Positions 1-8,939 of a stretch of DNA of 40,159 nt are shown here, piece after piece. The stretch comes from an uncultured Bacilli bacterium. Its GTDB lineage: Bacteria > Bacillota_I > Bacilli_A > RF39 > UBA660. The translations under genes were made by a program, and so were the position numbers. Positions within the stretch are counted from its first letter, which is position 1. Each line of letters begins with the position of its first letter. The notes under the pieces are model-generated. The model saw nothing but the letters and a program-made list of their open reading frames with translations. It had not been told where the DNA came from and ran no database searches. The stretch spans positions 1-40,159 of the forward strand of contig CANQFO010000001.1 in assembly GCA_947599755.1 (NCBI GenBank). Reading direction: 5' to 3'.

Positions 1-42
1 TTGAGATTTATTTCATCATTAGAATTAGTTGAGGTATAACTC

Positions 43-612
43 ATGAACAATAATGAAATTGTAAATTTAATATATGAGAAAGAATTAGAAATAAAAAAAT
101 TGAAAATTGAAATTGAAGAATTAAAAGATAAGTTGAATAAACCAATTATTAATGACACTGAATTATCTTTAACTAGAGAAGAAAAAGTCAAAGTATTTAT
201 GAATTACTTTAGAGGTAGAGATGATGTTTATCCATATTTATCAATAGATAAAAATAATCCTAAAATTAAATATTATATCCCAGCATGTGTAAATGAGTGG
301 AAGCAAGGTGTATGCAATAAAACGATGGGCAAAAAATGTAAGAATTGCCAGTACAGGGAAAATAAGCCTTTATCAAAGGAAGTTATCTATAATCACATGT
401 ATGGAAATAATCCAATAGGAATTTATCCTTTATTAGAAAATGATACTTGCTACTTTCTATCTTTAGATTTTGATAATAAAAATACTAATAATGATATTAA
501 AAATGACGTATTAGCATTCGCTAGTATCTGTGATGAATATAAAATACCAATTGCTATAGAACGCAGTAGATCAGGAAATGGAATTCATATTTGGATTCCA
601 TGTTCGATTTGA
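43..612 (+). pseudogene. Truncated TOTE-type archaeo-eukaryotic primase (AEP) fragment
   Basis: The 189-aa reading frame begins with a charged coiled-coil-like segment (about residues 1-40). It then matches the N-terminal half of the AEP primase domain of TOTE conflict systems: FRGRDDVYP, the PACVNEW segment, a Cys cluster (GVCNK..KKCKNCQY) that may bind metal, GIYPLL, the acidic SLDFD motif near residue 145, and ERSRSGNGIHIWI at the end. In family members this last motif is followed by several hundred more residues (rest of the primase, often helicase and nuclease domains). Here it is followed by four unrelated residues and a stop, at the exact point where Fic-like coding begins in another frame. 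I infer a dead remnant of a conflict or mobile-element gene, not a functional short primase. Family recognition is from motif memory, without a search. Confidence 0.72.
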
Positions 613-775
613 GAGTATTCATCCTTTTCAAGATGGAAATGGTCGTATAGGAAAAATGATCATGTTCAGAGTAAGAGGTATGAAAGAGCATAAAACAAAT
701 GGTGAAAAAAGTTACTTAATAGATACTTGTCTAAATAGTCAAGATAATTATGAGAAGATGGTTAACTTTTTTTAG
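593..775 (+). pseudogene. Fic (AMPylation) domain fragment, 5'-truncated with internal deletion
   Basis: In the frame shifted relative to the primase fragment, the translation reads FHVRFESIHPFQDGNGRIGK, the Fic active-site signature HPFxxGNGR with the catalytic His. Family members continue with about 20-25 residues before an RG(L/M)KE segment and the DTCL..QD...YF helix. Here IMF is followed almost directly by RGMKE, so a block appears deleted in frame. The N-terminal part of the Fic domain and the usual upstream helices are missing. The ATG at 578 lies inside the primase frame and is unlikely to be a real start. This is a relic of a Fic toxin or effector gene joined to a primase relic; activity is unlikely. 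Confidence 0.75.
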
Positions 776-879
776 AAGATGATGAATAGTGAATCATTTG
801 TTAAGAACGAATATGTTTTTAATAGAAAATAAAATTTATGAAAAGTAAAACAATGTAAATATAAGGAATGTGAATAGAT

Positions 880-1869
880 ATGAATATAAATTTATTTTTT
901 AACAAAATGGTTAGAGAACTTAATTTAGGAAATATAATTGAAAAACCTTTAAAGGTAACTGGTGGTCTAACACATAGGATGTTTAAGATAGTTACTGATA
1001 AAGGAAAATATATTGTTAAATTGTTAAATCCTAACATAATGAAAAGACCTACTGCAATGAGTAATTTTAATAGGGCTGATAAGTATGAAGAAATATTAAA
1101 AGAAAATGGTATTAAAGCAGTTTACTCACTAATATTTAATGATAAAAAAATGCAAGAAATTGCTGGGCAATACTTTTATGTATATGAGTGGTATGATGGT
1201 AAATCTTTAAAAGACGGTGAAATAACAAAATACCATTGTCAAGAAATGGGTAAAGTACTTGCAAAAATTCATAATATTGATTTAGTTAATAAAGAATTTA
1301 GTGATAATGAAAAAAATATAGATTTCAAATATTATATTAATTTATCCAAAGAAAAGAAATCACCAATATATGATTTAATATATGATAAATTAGATATTTT
1401 AAATGATAGTATGAATAAAGGTAATAAAGCAATTAAAAATTTACCAAATTATTTTTCTATTTGTCATAATGATATGGATTCTAAAAATGTAATGTGGTTA
1501 AATGATGATTATAAATTAATTGATTTAGAATGTCTAGGTTATTCTAATCCATATTTAGAATTATATGAACTAGCATTATGTTGGTCTGGTTATGAAAAGT
1601 GTAATATTAATTTTGATTTATTCAAAACATTCTTTAAAGCATATTTTGATAATACTAAACTAGATAAAAATGTAGATTGGGAAAGTATTTATTATGCAAA
1701 TAATGGAAGACTTGAATGGTTAGAATTTAATATAAAAAGATCATTAATGATTGATTGTGATACAAAAGAAGAACAAGAAATAGGAATAAATGAAGTAAAA
1801 GAAACAATAGAACATGTTATTTATTATGATAAAGTGAAAAATGATATACTAATGAATATAAATGAATAA
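880..1869 (+). CDS. APH/choline-kinase-like phosphotransferase
   Basis: A 329-aa protein of the aminoglycoside phosphotransferase/choline kinase superfamily. An N-lobe nucleotide-binding loop appears as GGLTHRMFKI near residue 29, with a Lys in YIVKLL about residue 46. The catalytic loop is CHNDMDSKNVMW near residue 199 (HxDxxxxN), followed by the metal-binding IDLE of the DFG-equivalent near residue 214. The length is normal for the family. The substrate cannot be read from sequence: candidates are small hydroxylated metabolites or, less likely, an antibiotic. The start follows an AAGGAA-like site. It lies 6 bp before the S66 peptidase ORF and is probably co-transcribed with it, which would make a small resistance or detoxification pair. 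That functional pairing is inference. Confidence 0.85.
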   Translation: MNINLFFNKMVRELNLGNIIEKPLKVTGGLTHRMFKIVTDKGKYIVKLLNPNIMKRPTAMSNFNRADKYEEILKENGIKAVYSLIFNDKKMQEIAGQYFYVYEWYDGKSLKDGEITKYHCQEMGKVLAKIHNIDLVNKEFSDNEKNIDFKYYINLSKEKKSPIYDLIYDKLDILNDSMNKGNKAIKNLPNYFSICHNDMDSKNVMWLNDDYKLIDLECLGYSNPYLELYELALCWSGYEKCNINFDLFKTFFKAYFDNTKLDKNVDWESIYYANNGRLEWLEFNIKRSLMIDCDTKEEQEIGINEVKETIEHVIYYDKVKNDILMNINE

Positions 1870-1884
1870 AGGAAAGTGGTAAAT

Positions 1885-2922
1885 ATGATAAAACCTGAAA
1901 TGTTAAAAAAGGGAGATAAAATTGCCGTTGTTAGTTTGTCTAGTGGGATGTTAGGCGATGATAAATTTATTCATAAATATTATATTGCTAAAAAAAGATT
2001 AGAAGAGGAATTTGGATTAGAAGTTGTTGCTATGCCAAATGCTTTAAAAGGTAGTAAATTCATATATGAATATCCTGAAGCAAGAGCAAAAGATTTAATG
2101 GATGCATTTAAAGATGATTCAATAAAAGGAATTTTTTGTGCTATTGGTGGAGATGATTCTATAAGATTATTACCATATATAGATTATGATGTGATAAGAA
2201 ATAATCCCAAAATATTTATGGGGTATTCAGATACTACAGTTAATCATTTAATGATGAATAAAGCTGGAATAGTATCTTTTTATGGACCATCAATAATGTG
2301 TGAATTTGGTGAATATGTAAAAATGTTTGATTATACAAGACAAGCAGTAGAAGATATCTTATTTAATAATTGTGAAAATTATGAAATAAAATCAAGTGAA
2401 GTTTGGTCAAATGATTTTGTTTCATGGAAAGAAGAAAATATGAATGTTGCTAAAAAAACTTTACCAGAGGAACATGGATATGAAATTTTACAGGGATCAG
2501 GTATTATAACTGGAAAATTACTAGGTGGATGTATTGATGTCTTTCCAATGGTAATTGGAACAGAAATATGGCCAACTAAAGCTGAATGGAAAGATAAAAT
2601 ATTGTTATTAGAAACAAGTGAAGAAAAGCCAAGTCCTGATTTAGTAACTTATTATTTAAGAAACTTAGGTGTTCAAGGAATATTTGATGTTATTAAAGGC
2701 ATTATAGTTGGAAAACCGCAAGATGAAAAATATTATGAAGAGTATAAAGAAGTTTATAAAAAAGTTTTAAAAGAATTTAATAAGGAAGAGTTACCAATAT
2801 TATATAATGTTAATATAGGACATGCTTATCCAATTGGGATATTACCACTTGGTACAGATATACAAATAGATTTTACTAATAAAAAAGTATACTTACTTGA
2901 ATCACCAACCAAAGAAAAATAA
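1885..2922 (+). CDS. S66 family peptidase, LD-carboxypeptidase/MccF-like
   Basis: A 345-aa serine peptidase of the S66 family (murein LD-carboxypeptidases and the microcin C resistance enzyme MccF). Visible features are the N-terminal KGDKIAVVSLSSG, the nucleophile elbow GYSDTT near residue 112 (Ser), LLETSEE (catalytic Glu), and NIGHAYP (catalytic His) near the C-terminus. The GHxxP form with the long insert EVWSND...WKEEN resembles MccF-type members more than cell-wall LdcA. I prefer the ATG at 1885 over the GTG at 1876, because AAGGAAAGTGG lies at correct spacing for the ATG. MccF enzymes cleave peptide-nucleotide antibiotics or acyl-sulfamoyl adenylates; a housekeeping role in tetrapeptide trimming is the alternative. 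Confidence 0.88.
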   Translation: MIKPEMLKKGDKIAVVSLSSGMLGDDKFIHKYYIAKKRLEEEFGLEVVAMPNALKGSKFIYEYPEARAKDLMDAFKDDSIKGIFCAIGGDDSIRLLPYIDYDVIRNNPKIFMGYSDTTVNHLMMNKAGIVSFYGPSIMCEFGEYVKMFDYTRQAVEDILFNNCENYEIKSSEVWSNDFVSWKEENMNVAKKTLPEEHGYEILQGSGIITGKLLGGCIDVFPMVIGTEIWPTKAEWKDKILLLETSEEKPSPDLVTYYLRNLGVQGIFDVIKGIIVGKPQDEKYYEEYKEVYKKVLKEFNKEELPILYNVNIGHAYPIGILPLGTDIQIDFTNKKVYLLESPTKEK

Positions 2923-2960
2923 GATAAAGAATTGATAAGAAGGATAAATTGAGAGTTTGT

Positions 2961-3836
2961 TCAATAAATATTTTTTCTCAACTGCTTTTTTATCAATTTT
3001 GCATGAATAACAATTCGCCCACCTTGATTATTTTGACATGTAGATAACGTCAAAATTTTATCATTTACTCCAACTGTTGTATCAATAGAAGAAATGTTTC
3101 TTTTTTTCATGACATTAAGCCATTTTTTTTTAGTAGCATGATCGATAAAATCAGTTGTTATATAATATTTTTCACTTTGAATAGTATAAATTGAAAATAT
3201 TTGAAATATCATATTTTCTTTTAAAGTAGATAACCATATAACATAATTATCTTTATTATTTTGCCAATTACTGGAAAGCATATCTTTCAAAGAACCAAAC
3301 AAAGTTTTATCAAGTCTACCATGACCATATATTATAGTATTATCGCTCAAACAATCAATATTATTACGATAATCCATAAATATCCAACCTGCATGATTAA
3401 ATTCTCGATAAAAAGAATGATTAAGATAGTATTGATTATCCATCGCTTGAACAACAGGATAATGAATATTAGTATTTTTTATGTGAATAAATGCTACTGT
3501 ATCACTATTTTTAGAAGAAAGAATAGAAAAATTAACTTCATAAAAAGGAAATTTTACATAATACCAATAATTACTATTTAGATCACTATCTGGATTAACA
3601 AATTCTCCTTTATCAATAATTTGATTTAAATGAATATTATCGCTAATTTCCGACTTTATTTTTTTAATATTGGAATTATCTTGAAACCAATGAAATATAT
3701 TATATAGTGAGAAGATAATAATAATAAGACATAATATAAAAAAAATAGAAAATAGTATTGTACTTTTCTTACTTTTATTAAAACTATCAAATGATTGTGT
3801 CTCAAAATATTCTTCTATTTTAATATATTTTTTCAC
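2961..3836 (-). CDS. Class B-type sortase
   Basis: A 291-aa membrane-anchored transpeptidase. After a cytoplasmic N-terminus comes one TM segment (about residues 27-49), then the sortase beta-barrel. The catalytic triad is intact: His172 in IIYGHGR, Cys267 in LTLSTC, and Arg274 in GGRIVIHAKL. HYPVVQ...NQYYLNHSF and AGWIFMDYRN are class B hallmarks. The GTG start at 3836 is supported by an AGGTGAG site (plus-strand 3841-3849). It is divergently arranged with a small secreted protein that ends in an NPNTS sorting signal, the type of motif class B enzymes recognise, so the two are probably enzyme and dedicated substrate. Confidence 0.92.
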   Translation of the reverse strand: MKKYIKIEEYFETQSFDSFNKSKKSTILFSIFFILCLIIIIFSLYNIFHWFQDNSNIKKIKSEISDNIHLNQIIDKGEFVNPDSDLNSNYWYYVKFPFYEVNFSILSSKNSDTVAFIHIKNTNIHYPVVQAMDNQYYLNHSFYREFNHAGWIFMDYRNNIDCLSDNTIIYGHGRLDKTLFGSLKDMLSSNWQNNKDNYVIWLSTLKENMIFQIFSIYTIQSEKYYITTDFIDHATKKKWLNVMKKRNISSIDTTVGVNDKILTLSTCQNNQGGRIVIHAKLIKKQLRKNIY

Positions 3837-3920
3837 TTTAACTCACCTCATTTTAAATTAAAATTATCATTTGTGAAAAAATATGGATATATATTATTTT
3901 ATGAAAAAAGGAGTATAATC

Positions 3921-4592
3921 ATGAAAAAAATGATATTTTCTATGATAGTTATATTAATAGCTATTACAAGCATACCAAATGTTTTTGCAGATAGTACATA
4001 TGGAACGGTCACAGATATTACAAAAAAAGCAGGAGATTCTCTTACTCAAGGCCAAGGAACGATAGAAACTAAAGGAGATACAACAACAATTAGATATTCT
4101 GCTGCAACATTCCAAATGTTACCAGAAGATCCTGATGCCACAGGCGGAGCTAGACCTGGACCAGCTGCTTGGATTGGTTTTGAAATAACTGAACCAGATG
4201 AAGGAAACTCCAAATTTAAGGTAACAACACCAGATAATAAAACAACATTAATTAGTGCTAAAAGTTATAAAGATTATGTAGGAATTACACCTAATAATTT
4301 AAAAAAAGCTCTTTTAGAAGGTAAAGTATTAACATATAAATATTCATTTGATTGGGATGAAAATAATACTAACGATCAGTATGTTATTATTGAAGTAGAT
4401 CCTACTGAAATTACTTTATTATCAGTAGGAGATAAAAAAGAAGTATGGTCTCCAACAATAGCAAAAAACACCTTAGCTGCTAATACAGAAGATAATCCAA
4501 ATACTTCAGATATTAATATATTTACAATATTAGGAATAATAGTAGTAAGTGGATTTGGACTAATTTATAGCTTTAAAAAAATATTCAATTAG
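3921..4592 (+). CDS. Secreted protein with NPNTS-type sorting signal (putative sortase substrate)
   Basis: A 223-aa protein. ATG 3921 is chosen because AAAGGAG sits at 3906-3912 and the following residues form a clean signal peptide (Lys-rich start, hydrophobic core, cleavage after VFA about residue 23). The middle is a soluble beta-rich-looking domain of unknown family with no Cys. The C-terminus has NPNTS (about 192-196), a hydrophobic span (INIFTILGIIVVSGFGLIY) and a short basic tail (KKIFN), the full layout of a sortase cell-wall sorting signal. The divergent neighbour is a class B sortase. A hairpin terminator follows at 4743-4770. Function beyond wall anchoring is unknown. Confidence 0.85.
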   Translation: MKKMIFSMIVILIAITSIPNVFADSTYGTVTDITKKAGDSLTQGQGTIETKGDTTTIRYSAATFQMLPEDPDATGGARPGPAAWIGFEITEPDEGNSKFKVTTPDNKTTLISAKSYKDYVGITPNNLKKALLEGKVLTYKYSFDWDENNTNDQYVIIEVDPTEITLLSVGDKKEVWSPTIAKNTLAANTEDNPNTSDINIFTILGIIVVSGFGLIYSFKKIFN

Positions 4593-4689
4593 TCAATAAT
4601 CATCCATATAAATAAGATATTGAAATAAACAAAGTAATATAAAATAAAAGGAATTGTTCAAATAAATAACTTAATTTTAAAATAATCCA

Positions 4690-4723
4690 TTTTTCATTCA
4701 TTTCTTGATAAGAAATTGAAAAA
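4690..4723. other. Two-tier inverted repeat in intergenic region
   Basis: TTTTTCA (4690-4696) pairs with TGAAAAA (4717-4723), and inside it ATTTCTT (4700-4706) pairs with AAGAAAT (4710-4716) around a 3-nt GAT loop, with a 3-nt bulge. There is no T-run on either strand immediately after it, so it is not a standard terminator. It could be an RNA stability element or an operator. It lies in the 360-bp gap between the sortase substrate and the type III methylase gene. Confidence 0.4.
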
Positions 4724-4742
4724 TCAATAGAATCAAAAAATT

Positions 4743-4770
4743 ATACATCTTAAAAATGGATGTATTTTTT
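4743..4770 (+). terminator. Rho-independent terminator after sortase substrate
   Basis: ATACATC (4743-4749) and GATGTAT (4759-4765) form a 7-bp stem with a 9-nt A-rich loop, followed by a T-run through 4770. It insulates the upstream surface gene from the restriction-modification operon. Confidence 0.7.
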
Positions 4771-4884
4771 ATTATATAGGAAAAGGAATAAATAAAAAAC
4801 AACAAAAAAGTAGAGAATGAAATAAACAAATAAATAAGATTTTCCAAAAATTAAACAGGAAATGTACAACCGAACCAAAAGATA

Positions 4885-4913
4885 TTTTGAATCCTAATAA
4901 ATTTTGATATAAT
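4885..4913 (+). promoter_or_regulatory. Putative promoter of mod-res operon
   Basis: A perfect -10 hexamer TATAAT lies at 4908-4913, 40 bp before the mod start. The -35 at 17-bp spacing (TTTTGA, 4885-4890) is weak. An alternative TTGAAT lies at 15-bp spacing. Confidence 0.45.
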
Positions 4914-4952
4914 AAAAGAAAGAAAAATTCCAATTTAAAATGGAGGGATAAA

Positions 4953-6656
4953 ATGGATTATAATAAATTAACCAAAGAACAATTAATTGAGTTATTAGAA
5001 GAAAACGAAAATAATAATGGTAAATATGGCTTAGTTTGGGATAGAGAAAAAGAACCAGAAAAAATTGTAGAAGAATGTGATAAAAAAATTCCAATCTTAA
5101 AAGAAATATTAGATAAAGAAATTAATAATAATGAGAACTATAATCTATTAATTGAAGGGGATAATTTTCATTCCTTAAGCGTACTAAATTATACTCATCG
5201 AGAAAATATTGATGTAATTTATATTGATCCTCCCTATAATACAGGAAATAAAGATTTTATGTATAATGATCGTTTTGTAGATATAGAAGACGGATATAAA
5301 CATAGTAAATGGTTAAATTTTATGGAAAAAAGATTAAAATTAGCGAAAGAACTATTAAAAAAAGGTGGAATTATTTTTATTAGTATAGACGATAATGAAC
5401 AAGCACAATTAAAATTATTATGTGATAAGATTTTTAATCCCAAAAATTTTATTGGAAATATCATTTGGCATAAAAAAACCCAGCCTTCATTTTTAACCAA
5501 AGAATTAATTAATGTAACAGAATATATCTTAGTATATAAAAGAGATGACTCAGTAAATTTTTTTGGTGGATACACGGATACCAATAAAGCAATTGAAATG
5601 TTAAATTTACCAAATAAACGATGTGAAAGAACCTTTAATAAAAACAATGTAGATATTGGAAATGGATATACAGGATATTTAAAAAAAGGAGTTTATGGGA
5701 ACGCAGAACTTACCGTTGAATTATTAGATGACATAGATGTCATTGATGGAATACCAGATAAAGATATCAGAATGATAGGAAGATTTAAATGGGGGCAAGA
5801 AAAAATTGATCAAGCAATCAAAGAAGGGGCAATTATTTATTTTAAAAGTATAAAAACATTAAGAGCAACCCTAAGTTATCAAGGAAATGTATCTGCTAAA
5901 ATTAAACCACCAATAAATCTTCAATCAAAATTAATTAATAAAATGGCAACCAATACAGATGCTTCAAATGAATTAAAATATTTATTTGATGGAATCAATC
6001 CGATGAGTTATCCAAAACCAACAAAATTAATTAAATTCTTAATCGATAGCGTAACCCATAATAATAAAAGTGCGATTATTTTAGATTTTTTTGCCGGATC
6101 AGGGACAACAGGACAAGCTGTATTAGAATTAAACAAAGAAGATGGAGGAAATAGACAATTTATTTTATGTACAAATAATGAAGGAAAAATTTGTGAACAG
6201 ATTACTTTAAAAAGATTAGAAAAAGTAATGAATGGATATAAAGAGTTTCAAGCTTTAGGAGGAAGTCTAAAATATTATCAATGTAATTTTGTAGAAAATA
6301 GCAACAATCGAGATCAATTATATTTTGATTTAACAGAAAAATGTATTCCAATGTTATGCATAAAAGATAATAATTTTATTGAGTATAAAAAAACAGATGA
6401 ATACAAGATTTATACAAATAAAAATAAAACAAAATATTCATGTGTATATTACTCATTATTTGGAGAAAAAGAAGAAGAATTTATCAAAGAATTAGAAAAT
6501 CTAAAAGGATCAAAAACAATTTATAAATTTACATTAGGAGATAGTGTTGATAAAAATAACTTTCAAAATATCTCTAATTATAAAATAGAACCAATTCCAT
6601 ATAAAATAGTAGAACTATATAAGAAAATAGTAAAAATGAGTAGGGAGAATCAGTAA
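4953..6656 (+). CDS. Type III restriction-modification system, DNA adenine methyltransferase (Mod)
   Basis: A 567-aa beta-class N6-adenine methyltransferase. Catalytic motif IV DPPY is at 92-95 (VIYIDPPYNTG) and precedes the SAM-binding motif I FAGSGTTG at about 380-387, the permuted order typical of type III Mod. The region between them (about 170-350) is the target recognition domain. The C-terminus probably contacts Res. A strong site (ATGGAGGG) precedes the ATG. Its stop overlaps the Res start by one base (TAATG), so translation is coupled. I see no long simple-sequence repeat, so phase variation by slipped-strand repeats, known in other mod genes, is not supported here. The recognition site cannot be predicted. 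Confidence 0.93.
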   Translation: MDYNKLTKEQLIELLEENENNNGKYGLVWDREKEPEKIVEECDKKIPILKEILDKEINNNENYNLLIEGDNFHSLSVLNYTHRENIDVIYIDPPYNTGNKDFMYNDRFVDIEDGYKHSKWLNFMEKRLKLAKELLKKGGIIFISIDDNEQAQLKLLCDKIFNPKNFIGNIIWHKKTQPSFLTKELINVTEYILVYKRDDSVNFFGGYTDTNKAIEMLNLPNKRCERTFNKNNVDIGNGYTGYLKKGVYGNAELTVELLDDIDVIDGIPDKDIRMIGRFKWGQEKIDQAIKEGAIIYFKSIKTLRATLSYQGNVSAKIKPPINLQSKLINKMATNTDASNELKYLFDGINPMSYPKPTKLIKFLIDSVTHNNKSAIILDFFAGSGTTGQAVLELNKEDGGNRQFILCTNNEGKICEQITLKRLEKVMNGYKEFQALGGSLKYYQCNFVENSNNRDQLYFDLTEKCIPMLCIKDNNFIEYKKTDEYKIYTNKNKTKYSCVYYSLFGEKEEEFIKELENLKGSKTIYKFTLGDSVDKNNFQNISNYKIEPIPYKIVELYKKIVKMSRENQ

Positions 6657-8938
6657 TGAAAGAGTTAAAAAGATATCAAGAAATTGCAGTGGATAAACTA
6701 ATCAAAAGAACAAAAGAATTTTTAGAAGAAGAAGGAAATGAAACAATTGTTTTTGCATCTCCTACTGGATCGGGAAAAACATTTATGGCCACTCAATATA
6801 TCAACAATTTAATTAAAGAAGTAAATGATGATCTTTGCTTTTTATGGGTTAGTATTGGAAAAGGAGAACTTCATCGCCAAAGTATGAAAAGTGTAAAACA
6901 AAATATAAGTGATTCAATAAACTGTTCAATTTTAGAAGATGATTTTTTTGGTTCTAGAACAAGACTAGAACAAAATGAAATTGTATTTTTAAATTGGGAA
7001 AAGATAAGATCAAAAGACAAAAAAACAGGAGAATGGAAAAACCTAGCGATGAAAGAACAAGAAACCAATAATTTTCCTGAAGTACTAGAAGCAACAAGAA
7101 GAATAGGTAGAAAAATTATCTTGATCATTGATGAAAGTCATGCCAGTGCTAATAGTGAAAGAGCCTTAGAAATTAGAGATAAAATTGTAAAACCAGAAAT
7201 TACGATTGAAATGAGTGCAACCCCTGTTTTAACAATGGATAGTGATAGCAGAATTATAGTAAAGGCAATCGACGTAATTGAAGAAGGAATGATCAAAAAA
7301 GAAGTACTCGTTAATCCAGATATAGAAAACATTATGGAAGATGAAATGGATTCTCAAAAATTAATTATTCAAAGCGCTATCAATAAAAGAAATGAATTAG
7401 TAAAATCTTATCAAGAAGAAAATACAAATATAAATCCCTTAGTATTAATTCAAATTCCAAATTCTAATACAGGAGAAGATAAAAAAAATGCTATGATCAA
7501 AATACTAAGAGAAAAAGGAATTACAGAACAAAATTCTAAATTAGCCATTTGGTTAAGCGATGAAAAAATAAATACAGAATCTGATACTCTTCTTCCGTTA
7601 GATAGTAAAATAGAATATTTAATTTTTAAACAAGCAATTGATACTGGCTGGGATTGTCCTAGAGCACAAATTTTAGTAAAATTCAGAGAAATAAAAAGTA
7701 CTACTTTTGAAATTCAAACAGTAGGTAGAATTCTAAGAATGCCAGAAGCTAAGCACTATTTACATGAAGAATTAAATAAAGCATATGTCTATACAAATAT
7801 TCAATCAATTATTGTAGAAAAAGAAATTTATAATCCAAATATTATAAAAAGTTTAGTATCCCATCGCTCAGAAAAATACCACCCCATAAAATTACTATCA
7901 TACTATAAACAAAGAATAGATAATGGAGATATCACTTCGAGTTTCTATCCTACATTCGAAAAAATTTTTTGCCAATATTTTGAAATCAACCAAGAAAAGT
8001 TACCAGATTATTATGAAAATATGGAAAAGTTAAAACAGAAAGGATTAAAAACAGATTTTAACAAAATGGATACCATGATAAAAGACGGACAAGTATCATC
8101 AGAAATATTAGATACATTAAAAGAAGAAATCAAAGGAGATATTTTTTCCGTAAATTTTAGTGAAAATGATTTAGAAGCACAATTTGAAAATATAATCAAA
8201 AATAATTTAAATGGCTTTGCTCCAAGAAGATCACTTTCCCCCGTAAAACAGGCAATTTATTTTACTTTTAAAAAACAATTAAATATCAATTGTGTAAAAG
8301 GAGGATCATTATATATCCAAAACATAATAGTAAAAAATCAATCTCTATTTGAGATGATTTTAGATAAAGCTACCAAGGCATATAAACAAGTTCACGAAGA
8401 AGAAGTAAAGAAAAAAAGCATAGAGAAGTTTAATCCAGAATGGGAAATTTCATCTACCAAAAATTATAATCCAAAAACTCATCAAAAATACAACTTAGAC
8501 TTATCACTATATCAACCACTATATATAAAAATAGACGATAATGGAGATCCAAATCAATTAGAAATAGATTTTATGAACTATATCAATTCCAAAAAAGAAT
8601 CAGTAGAATGGATATGGCAAAATGGAGAAGAACATATGGAATCTAATTTTGGTATTCAAAAAGAAAATGGTTCTACCTTTCAACCAGATTTTTTAATTCG
8701 ATTTAAAGATGGAAGAATTGGTATTTTTGATACAAAAGGTGGAGATAGAAAAACAGATGATCAAGAAAAAGCAAAAGCCTTAAGAAAATATATAAATGAA
8801 GAACGATTCAAAGGAAAAAATTTAATTGGAGGATTAGTAATAAAATCTGGCTCACAATTTAGAGTAAACATAAATGAAACATTTGAACCATTTGATGAAA
8901 ATCCTGATGCATGGCAATATTTTGAACAACTATTATAA
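6656..8938 (+). CDS. Type III restriction enzyme, Res subunit (helicase-nuclease)
   Basis: A 760-aa SF2 translocase with C-terminal nuclease. Seen in order: Q-motif-like KRYQ at the N-terminus, Walker A PTGSGKT near residue 37, Walker B variant IIDESHA near 159, motif III MSATPV, and motifs V-VI in TGWDCPRAQILVKFRE and QTVGRILRMPE. The C-terminal PD-(D/E)xK nuclease appears as QPDFLI...GIFDTKG near 677-694. All key residues are present, so the enzyme looks intact. With Mod it forms the ATP-dependent type III complex that cuts when two unmodified head-to-head sites are met. It ends one base from the convergent TspO stop, with no terminator between. Confidence 0.94.
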   Translation: MKELKRYQEIAVDKLIKRTKEFLEEEGNETIVFASPTGSGKTFMATQYINNLIKEVNDDLCFLWVSIGKGELHRQSMKSVKQNISDSINCSILEDDFFGSRTRLEQNEIVFLNWEKIRSKDKKTGEWKNLAMKEQETNNFPEVLEATRRIGRKIILIIDESHASANSERALEIRDKIVKPEITIEMSATPVLTMDSDSRIIVKAIDVIEEGMIKKEVLVNPDIENIMEDEMDSQKLIIQSAINKRNELVKSYQEENTNINPLVLIQIPNSNTGEDKKNAMIKILREKGITEQNSKLAIWLSDEKINTESDTLLPLDSKIEYLIFKQAIDTGWDCPRAQILVKFREIKSTTFEIQTVGRILRMPEAKHYLHEELNKAYVYTNIQSIIVEKEIYNPNIIKSLVSHRSEKYHPIKLLSYYKQRIDNGDITSSFYPTFEKIFCQYFEINQEKLPDYYENMEKLKQKGLKTDFNKMDTMIKDGQVSSEILDTLKEEIKGDIFSVNFSENDLEAQFENIIKNNLNGFAPRRSLSPVKQAIYFTFKKQLNINCVKGGSLYIQNIIVKNQSLFEMILDKATKAYKQVHEEEVKKKSIEKFNPEWEISSTKNYNPKTHQKYNLDLSLYQPLYIKIDDNGDPNQLEIDFMNYINSKKESVEWIWQNGEEHMESNFGIQKENGSTFQPDFLIRFKDGRIGIFDTKGGDRKTDDQEKAKALRKYINEERFKGKNLIGGLVIKSGSQFRVNINETFEPFDENPDAWQYFEQLL

Positions 8939-8939
8939 A

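Noticed and set aside
578..775. Intact 65-aa Fic protein starting at ATG 578
   Set aside because: The start lies in the primase fragment, the N-terminal helices are missing and an internal block is deleted, so it is listed as a remnant.
3795..3920. Longer start for the NPNTS protein
   Set aside because: The extension has no ribosome site, overlaps the divergent sortase start and would bury the signal peptide.
4953..6656. Phase-variable mod gene
   Set aside because: No tetranucleotide or long homopolymer tract of the kind that switches type III mod genes is seen.
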